Source of the DNA: Thiothrix lacustris DSM 21227
GTDB lineage: Bacteria; Pseudomonadota; Gammaproteobacteria; Thiotrichales; Thiotrichaceae
Assembly: GCF_000621325.1 (NCBI RefSeq)
Contig: NZ_JHYQ01000002.1
Coordinates: forward strand, 124,001-188,000
DNA: 64,000 bases
Direction: 5' to 3'
Below the pieces are notes generated by a model. It was given only the letters and a program-made list of their open reading frames with translations, was not told the origin of the DNA and ran no database searches. Numbering within the stretch: the first letter of the stretch is position 1; the number at the start of each line of letters is the position of its first letter. Below are positions 53,172 through 64,000 of this stretch, piece by piece. Both the position numbers and the translations under genes were made by a program.

Positions 53172-54125
53172 ATGAACCCGGAATTTCTTGATTTCGAACA
53201 GCCTATCGCCGAGTTACAGGCGAAAATTGAAGAACTGCGTTACGTGGGTGACGCGGAAATTAACTTGAGCGAAGAAATTGGCAAGCTGGAAGAAAAAGCC
53301 GCTTCGCTGACCCGCTCCATTTTTTCCAAACTGACACCCCGTCAGATTTCCCAGCTTGCGCGTCACCCTAAACGTCCGTACACGCTCGACTTGATCCGCT
53401 ATTTGTTTACGGATTTCAAGGAGCTGCATGGCGACCGTGCCTTTGCTGATGACAAAGCCATTATCGGTGGTATGGCACGTTTTCGCGGTCAAGCGGTGAT
53501 GGTGATCGGTCATCAAAAAGGCCGTGACACCAACGAAAACATCAAACGCAATTTCGGAATGCCGCGCCCGGAAGGCTACCGCAAAGCTTTGCGCTTGATG
53601 CACATGGCCGAAAAATTCCACCTGCCGGTGATCACGTTCATCGACACACCGGGCGCATACCCCGGCATTGGTGCGGAAGAACGTGGTCAAAGCGAAGCTA
53701 TCGCCCGTAATCTTTACGAAATGGCGAAATTGCGTACCCCGATCATTTGCACGGTAGTAGGCGAAGGTGGTTCCGGTGGTGCGTTGGCGATTGGCGTCGG
53801 CGACCGGGTGATGATGCTGCAATACGCCACTTACTCGGTTATTTCCCCAGAAGGTTGCGCTTCAATCCTCTGGAAAAGTGCTGAAAAAGCGGCAGATGCG
53901 GCAGATGCGATGGGCATTACTGCCGACCGTCTCAAATCGCTTGGCCTGATTGAGCAGATTATTCCTGAACCGCTGGGTGGTGCGCACCGCGACATGGAAG
54001 CCGCTGCCCAACACATTGGCGAGGCATTGGAAACCAATTTGCGCACCCTGAATGCCACGAATATCGACAAGCTGCTCGACAAACGTTACCAGCGCATTAT
54101 GGCATTCGGGCAGTTCGAGGAGTAA
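53172..54125 (+). CDS. accA: Acetyl-CoA carboxylase carboxyltransferase subunit alpha
   Basis: The ATG at 53172 is chosen because the family begins M[19 protein letters not shown]; an in-frame ATG at 53148 would add eight residues. The 317-residue protein has [39 protein letters not shown] and [17 protein letters not shown]. With AccD it transfers carboxyl from biotin to acetyl-CoA, the first step of fatty acid synthesis. It is followed nine bases later by tilS, a conserved neighbour. Confidence 0.97.
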   Translation: MNPEFLDFEQPIAELQAKIEELRYVGDAEINLSEEIGKLEEKAASLTRSIFSKLTPRQISQLARHPKRPYTLDLIRYLFTDFKELHGDRAFADDKAIIGGMARFRGQAVMVIGHQKGRDTNENIKRNFGMPRPEGYRKALRLMHMAEKFHLPVITFIDTPGAYPGIGAEERGQSEAIARNLYEMAKLRTPIICTVVGEGGSGGALAIGVGDRVMMLQYATYSVISPEGCASILWKSAEKAADAADAMGITADRLKSLGLIEQIIPEPLGGAHRDMEAAAQHIGEALETNLRTLNATNIDKLLDKRYQRIMAFGQFEE

Positions 54126-54134
54126 GGAGGGCGT

Positions 54135-55397
54135 ATGTCATGCGCCCCGACGGATCACCTGTTACGCTTTTTCCAGCAACACCCTGCCACGGAATACCTG
54201 ATAGGTTTCAGTGGCGGGATGGATTCGCACGTATTACTTCATGCTTGCGCCAGTCTGCGCGGGCAATATCCCCACCTGTGTTTTCGCGCCCTGCACATTG
54301 ATCATGGTTTGCAGGCAGTGTCGGCTGCGTGGGCGGAACATTGCCGTGCGGTGTGTACGGCACTTGGAATTCCCTTGCATAGTGAAACCTTGCAACTGGT
54401 GATTCCGGCGGGGGCAAGTCTGGAAGCGGTGGCGCGGACTGCGCGTTATGCAGCCTTCAGCCAGCACTTGCAGCCCGGTGAAATCGTGCTGACCGCGCAT
54501 CACCAGAATGATCAGGCTGAAACCTTGTTGCTGCATCTAGTACGCGGCAGTGGGGTGGATGGGCTGGCGGCAATGCCAGAAATCCGCCCGTTTGCGCAAG
54601 GTGTATTGGGGCGACCCTTGCTGGCTTGCAGTCGTGCGGAACTGAGCGCGTATGCCAAACAGCATAAGCTGAATGTCATTGATGACCCCAGCAATCAGGA
54701 CAGCCGTTTCGACCGCAATTTCCTGCGCCATCAGGTGGTACCCGTGCTCGAACAGCGTTGGCCTGCACTGGGTAAAACGTTAGCGCGGGCAGCGCGTTTG
54801 CAGGGGGAAAGCCGTCAGTTACTGGAAGGCTTTTTGCGCGAAAAACTGCCGAGTATGCACGGCAGTAAGCCCGGTACTTTGTCGGTTAGCCAGTTGCTGG
54901 CAGAGGATGCCGTGATGCAAAAAGCCTTGCTGCGAGAATGGCTGGCACAGCGCGGTTTCCGTTTGCCGGAAGAAAAAAAGCTGCTGCAAGTGCTGCATGA
55001 CGTGTTGCACTGCCGCCCGGATGCGACGCCTTGCGTACAGTGGGAAGGCTGCGACATCCGCCGTTACCGCGATGACATGTATGCTATGCCGCCATTGTCG
55101 GCGCACGACCCGAAGCAGGTGTTGGTGTGGAATACCCGCGAGCCGTTATTTATTGCCTCGTTGGGGCGTACTTTGGTGGCGGAGTCGGGGTATCCTGAAA
55201 CCGTGACCGTGCGCTTTCGGCAAGGTGGTGAAAGCGTGTATCTGTCGCAGCGGGGTGGGCATCATGCGCTTAAGCATCTGTTTCAGGAATGGGGTGTTCC
55301 ACCGTGGGAGCGGGAGCGCTTGCCGTTGGTGTTTGTGGGGGAGCGGTTGGTGGCTATTGAGGGAATATTGCCTATGGAGCAGGAAGTCGATGGATAG
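54135..55397 (+). CDS. tilS: tRNA(Ile)-lysidine synthetase
   Basis: This 420-residue PP-loop ATPase has the motif GFSGGMDSHVLLHA at about 22-35, then HIDHGLQAVSAAWAEHCR and LTAHHQNDQAETLLLHLVRG. The C-terminal part includes the TilS-specific substrate-binding domain. It changes C34 of tRNA-Ile(CAU) to lysidine so AUA is read as Ile. AGGAGGGCG precedes the start. Its last eight bases overlap the tadA start. Confidence 0.94.
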   Translation: MSCAPTDHLLRFFQQHPATEYLIGFSGGMDSHVLLHACASLRGQYPHLCFRALHIDHGLQAVSAAWAEHCRAVCTALGIPLHSETLQLVIPAGASLEAVARTARYAAFSQHLQPGEIVLTAHHQNDQAETLLLHLVRGSGVDGLAAMPEIRPFAQGVLGRPLLACSRAELSAYAKQHKLNVIDDPSNQDSRFDRNFLRHQVVPVLEQRWPALGKTLARAARLQGESRQLLEGFLREKLPSMHGSKPGTLSVSQLLAEDAVMQKALLREWLAQRGFRLPEEKKLLQVLHDVLHCRPDATPCVQWEGCDIRRYRDDMYAMPPLSAHDPKQVLVWNTREPLFIASLGRTLVAESGYPETVTVRFRQGGESVYLSQRGGHHALKHLFQEWGVPPWERERLPLVFVGERLVAIEGILPMEQEVDG

Positions 55398-55875
55398 AAA
55401 TGACGAGTCTTGGATGCGCCATGCCCTTACCCTTGCTCGCAATGCATGGCAGCAAGGCGAAGTGCCCGTCGGTGCTGTCCTCATCCGCGACGGCAAAATC
55501 CTCGCTGAAGGCTGGAACCAGCCGATCACCCTGCATGACCCTTCCGCCCACGCCGAAATGCTTGCTATGCGGGCAGCAGGCCAAACGGTTGGTAATTATC
55601 GCTTGCCCGGTACAACCCTCTACATCACGCTCGAACCCTGTCTGATGTGTGTCGGCGCCATGCTGCACGCACGGGTAGAGCGAGTGGTATTCGGTGCTTA
55701 TGACCCCAAAACCGGGGCAGCAGGCAGTGCGTTTAATCTGCTGCAAGACCCGCGCCACTACCACAAGGTGCTAGCGGTGCAGGGTGGGGTGTTACAGGAA
55801 GAATGCGCTGCGTTATTGCAGGCATTCTTCCGTGAGCGGCGGGCGGCTGCCTCAGCCAAACCAGCGACGGAGTAA
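55390..55875 (+). CDS. tadA: tRNA-specific adenosine deaminase TadA
   Basis: The ATG at 55390 starts MDRNDESWMRHALTLARNAW; longer upstream frame sequence is tilS read in another frame. The 161-residue protein has the zinc/catalytic motif HAEMLAMRAAG (H-x-E) and PCLMCVGAML (PCxxC). It deaminates A34 to inosine in tRNA-Arg(ACG). It is coupled to tilS by overlap and overlaps the convergent transglutaminase-like gene by 24 bases at its 3' end. Confidence 0.94.
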   Translation: MDRNDESWMRHALTLARNAWQQGEVPVGAVLIRDGKILAEGWNQPITLHDPSAHAEMLAMRAAGQTVGNYRLPGTTLYITLEPCLMCVGAMLHARVERVVFGAYDPKTGAAGSAFNLLQDPRHYHKVLAVQGGVLQEECAALLQAFFRERRAAASAKPATE

Positions 55876-57441
55876 GCGCGTTAACCAGGAATCAGTCGAA
55901 GCGGGGACAGGTGCTGGAGCAGGTGTCGGTGTTGCTGGGGCAGGTGTCGGTGCTGCTGGGGCAGGCGTTGGTGCTGCTACCTGATTACTATTGGCAAATT
56001 TGATCATCTCTTCAACAATCACTGCCAGTGGTGCACCTTGTTGGCTAGAGGCTGATTTAGCCGCTGTGCGCCAAGTACTTGGTACCGCAGTGCCTGCTTG
56101 CCATGTGCCGGTTGCTTGTGCATCGTATTGGGTTTTAGCGCGTGCGCCTTTACCCGGTGTCCATAGGAAGTCAGGGTGTTTGTTGGTGTACCATTCGCCA
56201 CCGATGATATTGTTTGCGGCATCCAGCTCCAGATCGTAGTAATAAGTCACTTTCTGGATGGCATCTTGCGAAGGGCTGTCCGTTTCGCGTTGGCTAGGGG
56301 AGGTTTCGACCACATAAGACACATCCATGCGGATGCCGACGAAAGATTGGGTTTGTGAACTGCGGTAAGCCTTGAATTTGTCTTCGGTAAACGCGGCTTT
56401 GCTGATCGTCGCGCCTGCCAGTGTGCTGGAATAAGCGTTGGTTTGCGGGTTGAAATAGCGGTATTCGTAAGCGTACAGCGGTTGGTTCCAGACTTCGTAA
56501 TCGAAGGTGACATCCAGTACGGTGCTGCGTTTGGAGCCGCCAATCTGGTTGACGATGGCAAGATGCCAAGCACCTGGGTTGGTATCGAAGCAGCTTGCGG
56601 AGGTGACGCGTCCCGTTGTTGCATCGGTGGCTGGATCTTTGTCGTTACAGCGTCCGCCGATAAAGCGGGTGGCACTAGCCGCATTTGCCCATAACAAGGA
56701 ACCCAAGGCTTTGATATCAGAAGGGTAAAACTTGATGGCGACGTTTGATGGCGTTAGTAGTGTAACGCTTTTAGTCGGTCTGGCGAGCATATAGGCGGCA
56801 GGTGCCCAACCGTGACAAATGCCCATCCAGCTTTCGACTGAGCCGTTTGTATCGTAATAAGATTTACCTTCTGCCCACATCTTTTTAGTGAGAGATTCAT
56901 TGGTATCACCGACTAGTGCATCGTATTTTTCAGCAGGTGATAGTTGGTTAATTTTGGCTGCATTACCGCTAGCAAGGATGGTTGCAGCAGGCGTCTTACG
57001 CACGTAATCGTAATTCTTTTGCCAGTCGCTGGATTTGGGAAAGCTGGAGTCAGCGTAGCGGGCGCCCAAAATACCTTTGTAAATTGCCCAATAATCGTCC
57101 GACCAAGGAGATTCTGCCAGCGTCGCTTTTTGCAAACCAGCACTTTCCATATCAGTGAGTTTGGCGTAGGTCAGGGTATCAACAAGATTTGCAGGCTTGT
57201 CGTTGGATGCAATAGCGGCACGGGTAGAGACGTTAGTTGGTTGCAGGACGTGCAGTCGTTGTGTATCACGTGCATCAACATAGGCAAGGCTATCAATGAT
57301 TTCGCGTGAAAACAGCGTATTACCTTCGACTGGATTGCCTGCGCTATCGGTTTTTGGCAGTGGCCGATTCATGAAGGCTTTGGGATCTTTTTTGAAAGCC
57401 GCAAGATCGGTATTAATTTGCTGCTCAATAGTAGTCGACAT
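55852..57441 (-). CDS. Transglutaminase-elicitor-like protein with proline-rich tail
   Basis: This 529-residue protein carries WMGICHGWAPAAYML around Cys209, which matches the active-site block of the oomycete-type transglutaminase elicitor family also found in some bacteria; a His in GAWHLAIVNQIG near 293 may belong to the catalytic set. Transglutaminases cross-link Gln and Lys side chains. No signal peptide is visible. Residues about 485-513 are Ala/Pro/Thr repeats (APTPAPAAPTPAP), followed by an amphipathic basic end (WLTRLLRRWFG). Location and substrate are unknown; the catalytic assignment is by motif only. Confidence 0.7.
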   Translation of the reverse strand: MSTTIEQQINTDLAAFKKDPKAFMNRPLPKTDSAGNPVEGNTLFSREIIDSLAYVDARDTQRLHVLQPTNVSTRAAIASNDKPANLVDTLTYAKLTDMESAGLQKATLAESPWSDDYWAIYKGILGARYADSSFPKSSDWQKNYDYVRKTPAATILASGNAAKINQLSPAEKYDALVGDTNESLTKKMWAEGKSYYDTNGSVESWMGICHGWAPAAYMLARPTKSVTLLTPSNVAIKFYPSDIKALGSLLWANAASATRFIGGRCNDKDPATDATTGRVTSASCFDTNPGAWHLAIVNQIGGSKRSTVLDVTFDYEVWNQPLYAYEYRYFNPQTNAYSSTLAGATISKAAFTEDKFKAYRSSQTQSFVGIRMDVSYVVETSPSQRETDSPSQDAIQKVTYYYDLELDAANNIIGGEWYTNKHPDFLWTPGKGARAKTQYDAQATGTWQAGTAVPSTWRTAAKSASSQQGAPLAVIVEEMIKFANSNQVAAPTPAPAAPTPAPATPTPAPAPVPASTDSWLTRLLRRWFG

Positions 57442-57503
57442 ATTTGTTTCTCCTTGTCCGCTTGGCGGATTGCCCTATTCTGATTAAGTATAGACCGCTT
57501 CCG

Positions 57504-59905
<2,402 letters not shown>

Positions 59906-59942
59906 TCAGCGCAGCCGTAAAGTCCCACTTAACAAGGGGCTG

Positions 59943-60203
59943 TTAATGCACCACCGTATGCAGTACTTTACCGTGTTCAAAATACACTGAAAATCCGCCA
60001 TAATTCCACACCGTAATCCGAGGCCAGCGCTTTTTGACGGGGGTTGCGGACTGGCTCACGGAATATGGCTGGCCGTAGTGTGCTTTGACGTTATTCATGC
60101 TCATGCCTCGGCTGGGGTAGTCGGCAAAGGCGGCAGTGGCGAAAAAAGGGATAGCCAGTAACGCAGTACTGAGTACGCTACTAAACCATTTGGGCAAACG
60201 CAT
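59943..60203 (-). CDS. Small exported protein of unknown function
   Basis: This 86-residue protein has a Sec signal peptide with a hydrophobic core near 10-25, likely cut after FADA-type AFA. The mature part, about 58 residues, starts DYPSRGMSMNNVKAHYGQP and includes WNYGGFSVYFEHGKVLHTVV, a pattern reminiscent of SmpA/OmlA-like small folds, though the match is not strong. It is divergent from lolC, 60 bases away. Confidence 0.65.
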   Translation of the reverse strand: MRLPKWFSSVLSTALLAIPFFATAAFADYPSRGMSMNNVKAHYGQPYSVSQSATPVKKRWPRITVWNYGGFSVYFEHGKVLHTVVH

Positions 60204-60263
60204 GTCTGATCTCCCGATACTTTACTATTAAATGACACTCAATCAGTTGTACAATCGCCACCC

Positions 60264-61511
60264 ATGTTTACACCACTCGAATTATTCATCGGACAGCGGT
60301 ACACGCACTCGCGGCGACGTAACCGTTTCATCTCGTTCATATCGTTCGCCTCGATGCTCGGCATCTTGCTGGGGGTTATGGTGCTGATCACGGTTTTGTC
60401 GATCATGAACGGGTTTGAAAAGGAACTCAGGGACAAGATACTGGGAGTGGTTTCCCATGTCACGGTTTCGGGGACAAATGGGCAACTCTCTGATTGGACG
60501 GCAAAGTTGGACGGTTTGCAGGCTGAAAAACACGTCATCGGTGCTGCCCCCTATGTGCAAAAACAGGTGATGCTGACCAACGGCAACCTGATGCGCGGCG
60601 TGGTATTGCAGGGCATAGACCCGGCTCGCCAGAGTCAGGTCAGCGACGTGAATTTCAAAATGCTGGAAGGCAACTTCAGCAACCTCAAGCCGCGCGAATA
60701 CGGCATTGTGCTGGGGGTGGAAGTCGCGGCTAACCTTGGGGTGATTCCCGGCGATAAAGTCACGGTGATTGTGCCGCAAGTGCAAGTCACACCCGCCGGT
60801 ATTTTGCCGCGTCTGAAACGCTTTACTGTGGTGGGTATCTACCAGATTGGGCATCCTGAATACGATGGCATGACCGGCTTTATTGAGCTGAGTGATGCCT
60901 CGCGGCTGTTCCGCTTGGGTGAAAACGTCGGGGGGATACGCCTGAAATTGGATGATATGTTCGCAGCACCCGCGATTGGGCACGATTTACAGACCAAGCT
61001 GGGCAAAGACTTTGAGGTGGTTGACTGGAGTCAGGAACACGGCAGCTTTTTCCGTGCCGTTAAAACCGAGCGTATTGTGATGACCTTGATCCTGTTTCTG
61101 GTGGTGTGCGTGGCGCTGTTTAACCTTGTGGCATCCTTGATGATGGCGGTGAATGATAAGGAATCGGATATTGCCATCTTACGAACGTTCGGGATGTCGG
61201 GAAAACGTATCATGCGGATTTTCATGATTCAAGGCAGTATCATCGGGGTGTTTGGCACGCTAGTGGGGATTGGGCTGGGTGTATGGTTGTCGTTGAATAT
61301 CCACACGGTGATTCCGTTTCTGGAAAATACTTTCGGGTTCAAGATTTTCTCGTCGGATGTGTTCTACATCAGTGAAATCCCCTCGGATCTGCGTTGGGGT
61401 AATGTGATCTGGATCGGTATTGCCTCGCTGATTGCTTCGGTATTGGCAACGGTTTACCCCGCTTGGCGTGCCTCACAAATCCAGCCTGCGGAGTCATTGC
61501 GCTATGAGTAA
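60264..61511 (+). CDS. lolC: Lipoprotein-releasing ABC permease (LolC/E family), first copy
   Basis: This 415-residue permease has an N-terminal membrane helix (about 27-47, MLGILLGVMVLITVLSIMNG), a large periplasmic domain (about 50-265) and three C-terminal helices, with VNDKESDIAILRTFGMSGKR in the cytoplasmic coupling region. LolCDE extracts lipoproteins from the inner membrane for LolA. It is paralogous to the next gene; which copy is LolC and which LolE is assigned by order. Its stop overlaps the next start. Confidence 0.88.
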   Translation: MFTPLELFIGQRYTHSRRRNRFISFISFASMLGILLGVMVLITVLSIMNGFEKELRDKILGVVSHVTVSGTNGQLSDWTAKLDGLQAEKHVIGAAPYVQKQVMLTNGNLMRGVVLQGIDPARQSQVSDVNFKMLEGNFSNLKPREYGIVLGVEVAANLGVIPGDKVTVIVPQVQVTPAGILPRLKRFTVVGIYQIGHPEYDGMTGFIELSDASRLFRLGENVGGIRLKLDDMFAAPAIGHDLQTKLGKDFEVVDWSQEHGSFFRAVKTERIVMTLILFLVVCVALFNLVASLMMAVNDKESDIAILRTFGMSGKRIMRIFMIQGSIIGVFGTLVGIGLGVWLSLNIHTVIPFLENTFGFKIFSSDVFYISEIPSDLRWGNVIWIGIASLIASVLATVYPAWRASQIQPAESLRYE

Positions 61512-62769
61512 GATGTTCCAGCCGATGGAGCTGTTTGTCGGCTTGCGCTATACGCGCTCACAGCGTCAGAAGCATTTCATTTCGTTCATTTCCCTGGCGT
61601 CGATTATCGGGATTGCGATTGGTGTGCTGGTGCTGATTACCGTGCTGTCGGTGATGAATGGTTTCGAGCAAACCATGCGCGAGCGCATCATGGGTATGTT
61701 GGCGCACGTCACTGTTTCTGAAAACGATTTGATGGTGTCTGACTGGCAGAAAGTGCAAAAAGATTTGCTGGATTTTCCGCATGTGAAAGCGGTGTCGCCG
61801 TTTATTGAAAAGCCTGCGATGTTGAATCAGGGCGATGAAGCGCGGGCGGCAGTGTTGCAAGGTATTTTGCCGGAGGAAGAACGCAAGGTCAGCACGGTAT
61901 TCGATCATGTGGTCAAGGGTGATATGCAAAAGCTGCAAGCGGGCAGTTTTAATATTGCCATCGGCGCAACCATGGCGAAGGAATTGAAAGTCGATGTGGG
62001 TGACGCACTGACGCTAGTCAGCCCCAGTGAAAATGCGCTGGAAACCGGGCAAATGCCTGCGTTGCAACGTTTCACCATTGTGGCGATTTTCCGGGTGGAT
62101 ATGCAGCAGTTTGATACCACCTCAGCCTATGTGAACCTTGAGGATGCTGCCACGACGTTTGAAATGGGCGGGGATGTGACCGGTTTGCGGATGACGCTGG
62201 ATGATTTATACCTTGCGCCCAAAACTGCTCAAGCCATTTTGCAGCGTATGGGGCAAGCGTGGCCGGATATGTGGGCAAATGATTGGACGAATCTGAACAA
62301 GAATCAGTTTGCCGCGATTCAGGCACAGAAGTCGGTGATGTTCATTATTCTAATGCTGATCATTGCGGTGGCAGCCTTCAATCTGGTGTCGACGCTGGTG
62401 ATGGTGGTGACGGACAAGGAAGGCGATATTGCGATATTGCGTACCTTGGGGCTGTCATCGGGGCGGGTGATGAAGATTTTCATGGTGCAGGGTACGTTGA
62501 TTGGGGTGTTCGGTACGCTGATCGGCGTGGTGGCGGGTGTGTTGCTGGCAACCAATCTGGATGTGATTGTGCCGTTTCTGGAACGTTTGTTTGATACCCA
62601 TTTCATCAATGCCGATGTTTATTTTATCAGCGAACTCGAATCACGGGTGAATCCGGGCGATGTCCTCGTGATTGCCTTGAGTGCGCTGTTTATGTCTATT
62701 CTCGCGACGCTTTACCCTGCTTGGCGTGCGTCCAAAGTCCAGCCTGCGGAGGCTCTGCGTTATGAGTAA
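61504..62769 (+). CDS. lolE: Lipoprotein-releasing ABC permease (LolC/E family), second copy
   Basis: The ATG at 61504 overlaps the lolC stop; an ATG at 61513 (MFQPMELF, matching the first copy's MFTPLELF) is also possible. The 421-residue protein has the same layout as LolC: one N-terminal helix, a periplasmic domain and three C-terminal helices, with [20 protein letters not shown]. It pairs with LolC in the heteromeric complex. Its end shares the sequence QPAEALRYE with the first copy (QPAESLRYE) and is coupled to lolD. Confidence 0.88.
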   Translation: MSKMFQPMELFVGLRYTRSQRQKHFISFISLASIIGIAIGVLVLITVLSVMNGFEQTMRERIMGMLAHVTVSENDLMVSDWQKVQKDLLDFPHVKAVSPFIEKPAMLNQGDEARAAVLQGILPEEERKVSTVFDHVVKGDMQKLQAGSFNIAIGATMAKELKVDVGDALTLVSPSENALETGQMPALQRFTIVAIFRVDMQQFDTTSAYVNLEDAATTFEMGGDVTGLRMTLDDLYLAPKTAQAILQRMGQAWPDMWANDWTNLNKNQFAAIQAQKSVMFIILMLIIAVAAFNLVSTLVMVVTDKEGDIAILRTLGLSSGRVMKIFMVQGTLIGVFGTLIGVVAGVLLATNLDVIVPFLERLFDTHFINADVYFISELESRVNPGDVLVIALSALFMSILATLYPAWRASKVQPAEALRYE

Positions 62770-63442
62770 TGTGATTATTTCTTGCCAGCAATTGAGCAAG
62801 CGTTTCACCGAAGGTCGGTTGGATGTGGAAGTGCTACGCGGTGTGGATTTGCAAATACAAGCGGGTGAAAAAGTCGCGATTTTAGGCAGTTCCGGTAGTG
62901 GTAAAAGTACCTTGCTGCACTTGATGGGTGGGCTGGATTTGCCTACTTCTGGGCATGTAGAAGTGCTGGGCAAACGCATGGATCAGTTGTCGGATACGGA
63001 ACGTGGCGTGCTGCGTAACGAGTCGATGGGCTTCATTTACCAGTTCCATCACTTGTTGCCAGAATTTACGGCCTTGGAAAATGTGGCGATGCCGCTGCTG
63101 ATCCGTGGGGTGAAAGTGGCGGATGCGACCGCTCAGGCGACTGATATTCTGGCAAAAGTGGGGCTGAAAGAACGTCTTGACCATAAGCCCGCGCAATTGT
63201 CCGGGGGGGAGCGTCAGCGTGCGGCGATTGCCCGTGCATTGGTGTCACGCCCGAAAGCGGTATTGGCAGATGAACCGACCGGCAACCTCGATCACAACAC
63301 GGCTGAAAACGTGTTTAATTTGATGCAAAGCTTGAATGATTCCTTGGGAACGGCGTTTGTGGTGGTCACGCATGACCTGCAATTGGCGGCGAAAATGGAT
63401 ACAGTATACCGCTTGACGGATGGGGTATTAGGGGCGGCGTGA
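62762..63442 (+). CDS. lolD: Lipoprotein-releasing ABC ATPase LolD
   Basis: The ATG at 62762 overlaps the preceding stop, the same arrangement as between the two permeases. The 226-residue ATPase has Walker [12 protein letters not shown], the Q-loop [12 protein letters not shown], signature [15 protein letters not shown] and Walker [13 protein letters not shown], plus the H-loop VVVTHD. It powers lipoprotein release by LolCE. Its 3' end overlaps the convergent DUF2062 gene by 15 bases. Confidence 0.95.
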   Translation: MSNVIISCQQLSKRFTEGRLDVEVLRGVDLQIQAGEKVAILGSSGSGKSTLLHLMGGLDLPTSGHVEVLGKRMDQLSDTERGVLRNESMGFIYQFHHLLPEFTALENVAMPLLIRGVKVADATAQATDILAKVGLKERLDHKPAQLSGGERQRAAIARALVSRPKAVLADEPTGNLDHNTAENVFNLMQSLNDSLGTAFVVVTHDLQLAAKMDTVYRLTDGVLGAA

Positions 63443-63952
63443 CTTGCGTAAGCGGCGTGCCTTGATGCGCTTGAGCAAGTGCAAGCGCCATAGCAGGTGG
63501 ATACCGTAATAACCTGCTACAGAAGAGAATACGGCCATCAGGGATATGCCTAACAGGAATGGTTTCCAGATCAGGATCAGGCCATTCATTAGCCAGTCAA
63601 GGCTGGGGGTGAAATTGAAGCCAGCGCTTGGATGTCCGACAATAGCCGCCCCTAACAAATACGCACCATAAAGCATCGGTGGCATCGTCACCGGGTTGGT
63701 AACAAACACCAGCACCACGGCTAAGGGCAAGTTGGCTCGAAAAAAAACGGCTAGCAGTGCTGCAATCACGGATTGGAACGGCACTGGAATCCACATAGCA
63801 AACAACCCGATAGCAAATGCGGCTGCTACGTTGTGCCGGTTCAAGTTCCATAAGCAGGGCAAATGTAAAGAGTCCCCCAGAAACTGAAGATGTTTATGCT
63901 CTTTGAGTTTTTCTGGATTAGGAAACAGTTTACGTAGTAACTTTCGTGGCAT
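63428..63952 (-). CDS. DUF2062 family membrane protein
   Basis: This 174-residue protein has a basic N-terminus ([20 protein letters not shown]) and three or four hydrophobic segments, including [40 protein letters not shown] and [18 protein letters not shown]. The [10 protein letters not shown] and [10 protein letters not shown] motifs mark DUF2062. The function of the family is unknown; it is an inner-membrane protein. The start is the ATG ending at 63952; only 48 bases of the window remain upstream. Confidence 0.85.
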   Translation of the reverse strand: MPRKLLRKLFPNPEKLKEHKHLQFLGDSLHLPCLWNLNRHNVAAAFAIGLFAMWIPVPFQSVIAALLAVFFRANLPLAVVLVFVTNPVTMPPMLYGAYLLGAAIVGHPSAGFNFTPSLDWLMNGLILIWKPFLLGISLMAVFSSVAGYYGIHLLWRLHLLKRIKARRLRKSRRP

Positions 63953-64000
63953 GAAGCCTCAATAATAACAACAGTAAGGTCATTCATTATCCATGGTTTA

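Overview
The window looks like a chromosomal segment of a gammaproteobacterium. The housekeeping blocks are typical of that class: recA-recX-alaS-lysC-csrA-tRNA-Ser, accA-tilS-tadA, yciO-M50 protease-trpS-scpA-scpB, rne opposite rluC, and lolC-lolE-lolD. A class I PHA synthase, a CbbY-like phosphatase, a large surface-polysaccharide cluster and two possible cell-surface cross-linking enzymes would suit a filamentous sulfur oxidiser of the Thiothrix type. That genus assignment is inferred from gene content and style only. No rRNA or other species marker is present.

Layout. (1) 1-10.8 kb: a rightward, tightly overlapped polysaccharide operon. It holds a degenerate FimX-like c-di-GMP-family protein (cut by the window edge), a formyltransferase-like/beta-propeller fusion, three GT4 glycosyltransferases, a DUF4091 lipoprotein, an O-antigen ligase/polymerase and a Wzx-type flippase. 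(2) 10.8-13.8 kb, leftward: ygfZ, a parvulin isomerase, a YciI-like protein and yciB. (3) 13.8-18.5 kb, rightward: yciO-like gene, site-2 protease, trpS, scpA, scpB and a CbbY-like phosphatase. (4) 18.5-24.8 kb: an animal-type heme peroxidase, an unknown lipoprotein, a small helical protein coupled to a voltage-gated K+ channel, and a NERD-UvrD helicase.

(5) 24.92-35.06 kb: a 10.1-kb integrated mobile element, the most interesting part of the window. It is bounded by a 42-bp direct repeat (41/42 identical) that duplicates the 5' end of a low-molecular-weight phosphotyrosine phosphatase gene. The intact gene is at the right end and a 24-codon remnant at the left. From left to right the element holds a lambda-type integrase lacking the first catalytic arginine, a lambda Xis-type excisionase, an array of TGTGTA hexamers, a RepA-like ATPase, a zinc-ribbon-only primase-like protein and an AlpA-like regulator. 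Next come an operon of five unknown genes (a 4-TM coiled-coil zinc-finger protein, a small membrane protein and three small soluble proteins) and a divergent Arc/Mnt-type repressor pair with repeated operators. The element ends with a GGKRxGAGRK protein, a coiled-coil protein and a second, complete tyrosine recombinase. No capsid, portal, relaxase or conjugation gene was seen, so a phage satellite or an integrating plasmid-like replicon is more likely than a complete prophage.

(6) 35.0-44.4 kb: the phosphatase, rne with a long repetitive tail and a 541-bp upstream region, rluC, a Gph-like phosphatase, sppA, pncC and phaC. (7) 44.7-50.7 kb: recA to tRNA-Ser(GCU). (8) 50.7-64 kb: an FAD-dependent dehydrogenase, ferredoxin-NADP reductase, accA, tilS, tadA, a transglutaminase-elicitor-like protein, a MEKHLA-domain protein, parE, a small exported protein, lolC-lolE-lolD and a DUF2062 membrane protein. 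Six convergent gene pairs overlap at their 3' ends. Four-base stop/start overlaps are common, so coding is very compact outside the mobile element.
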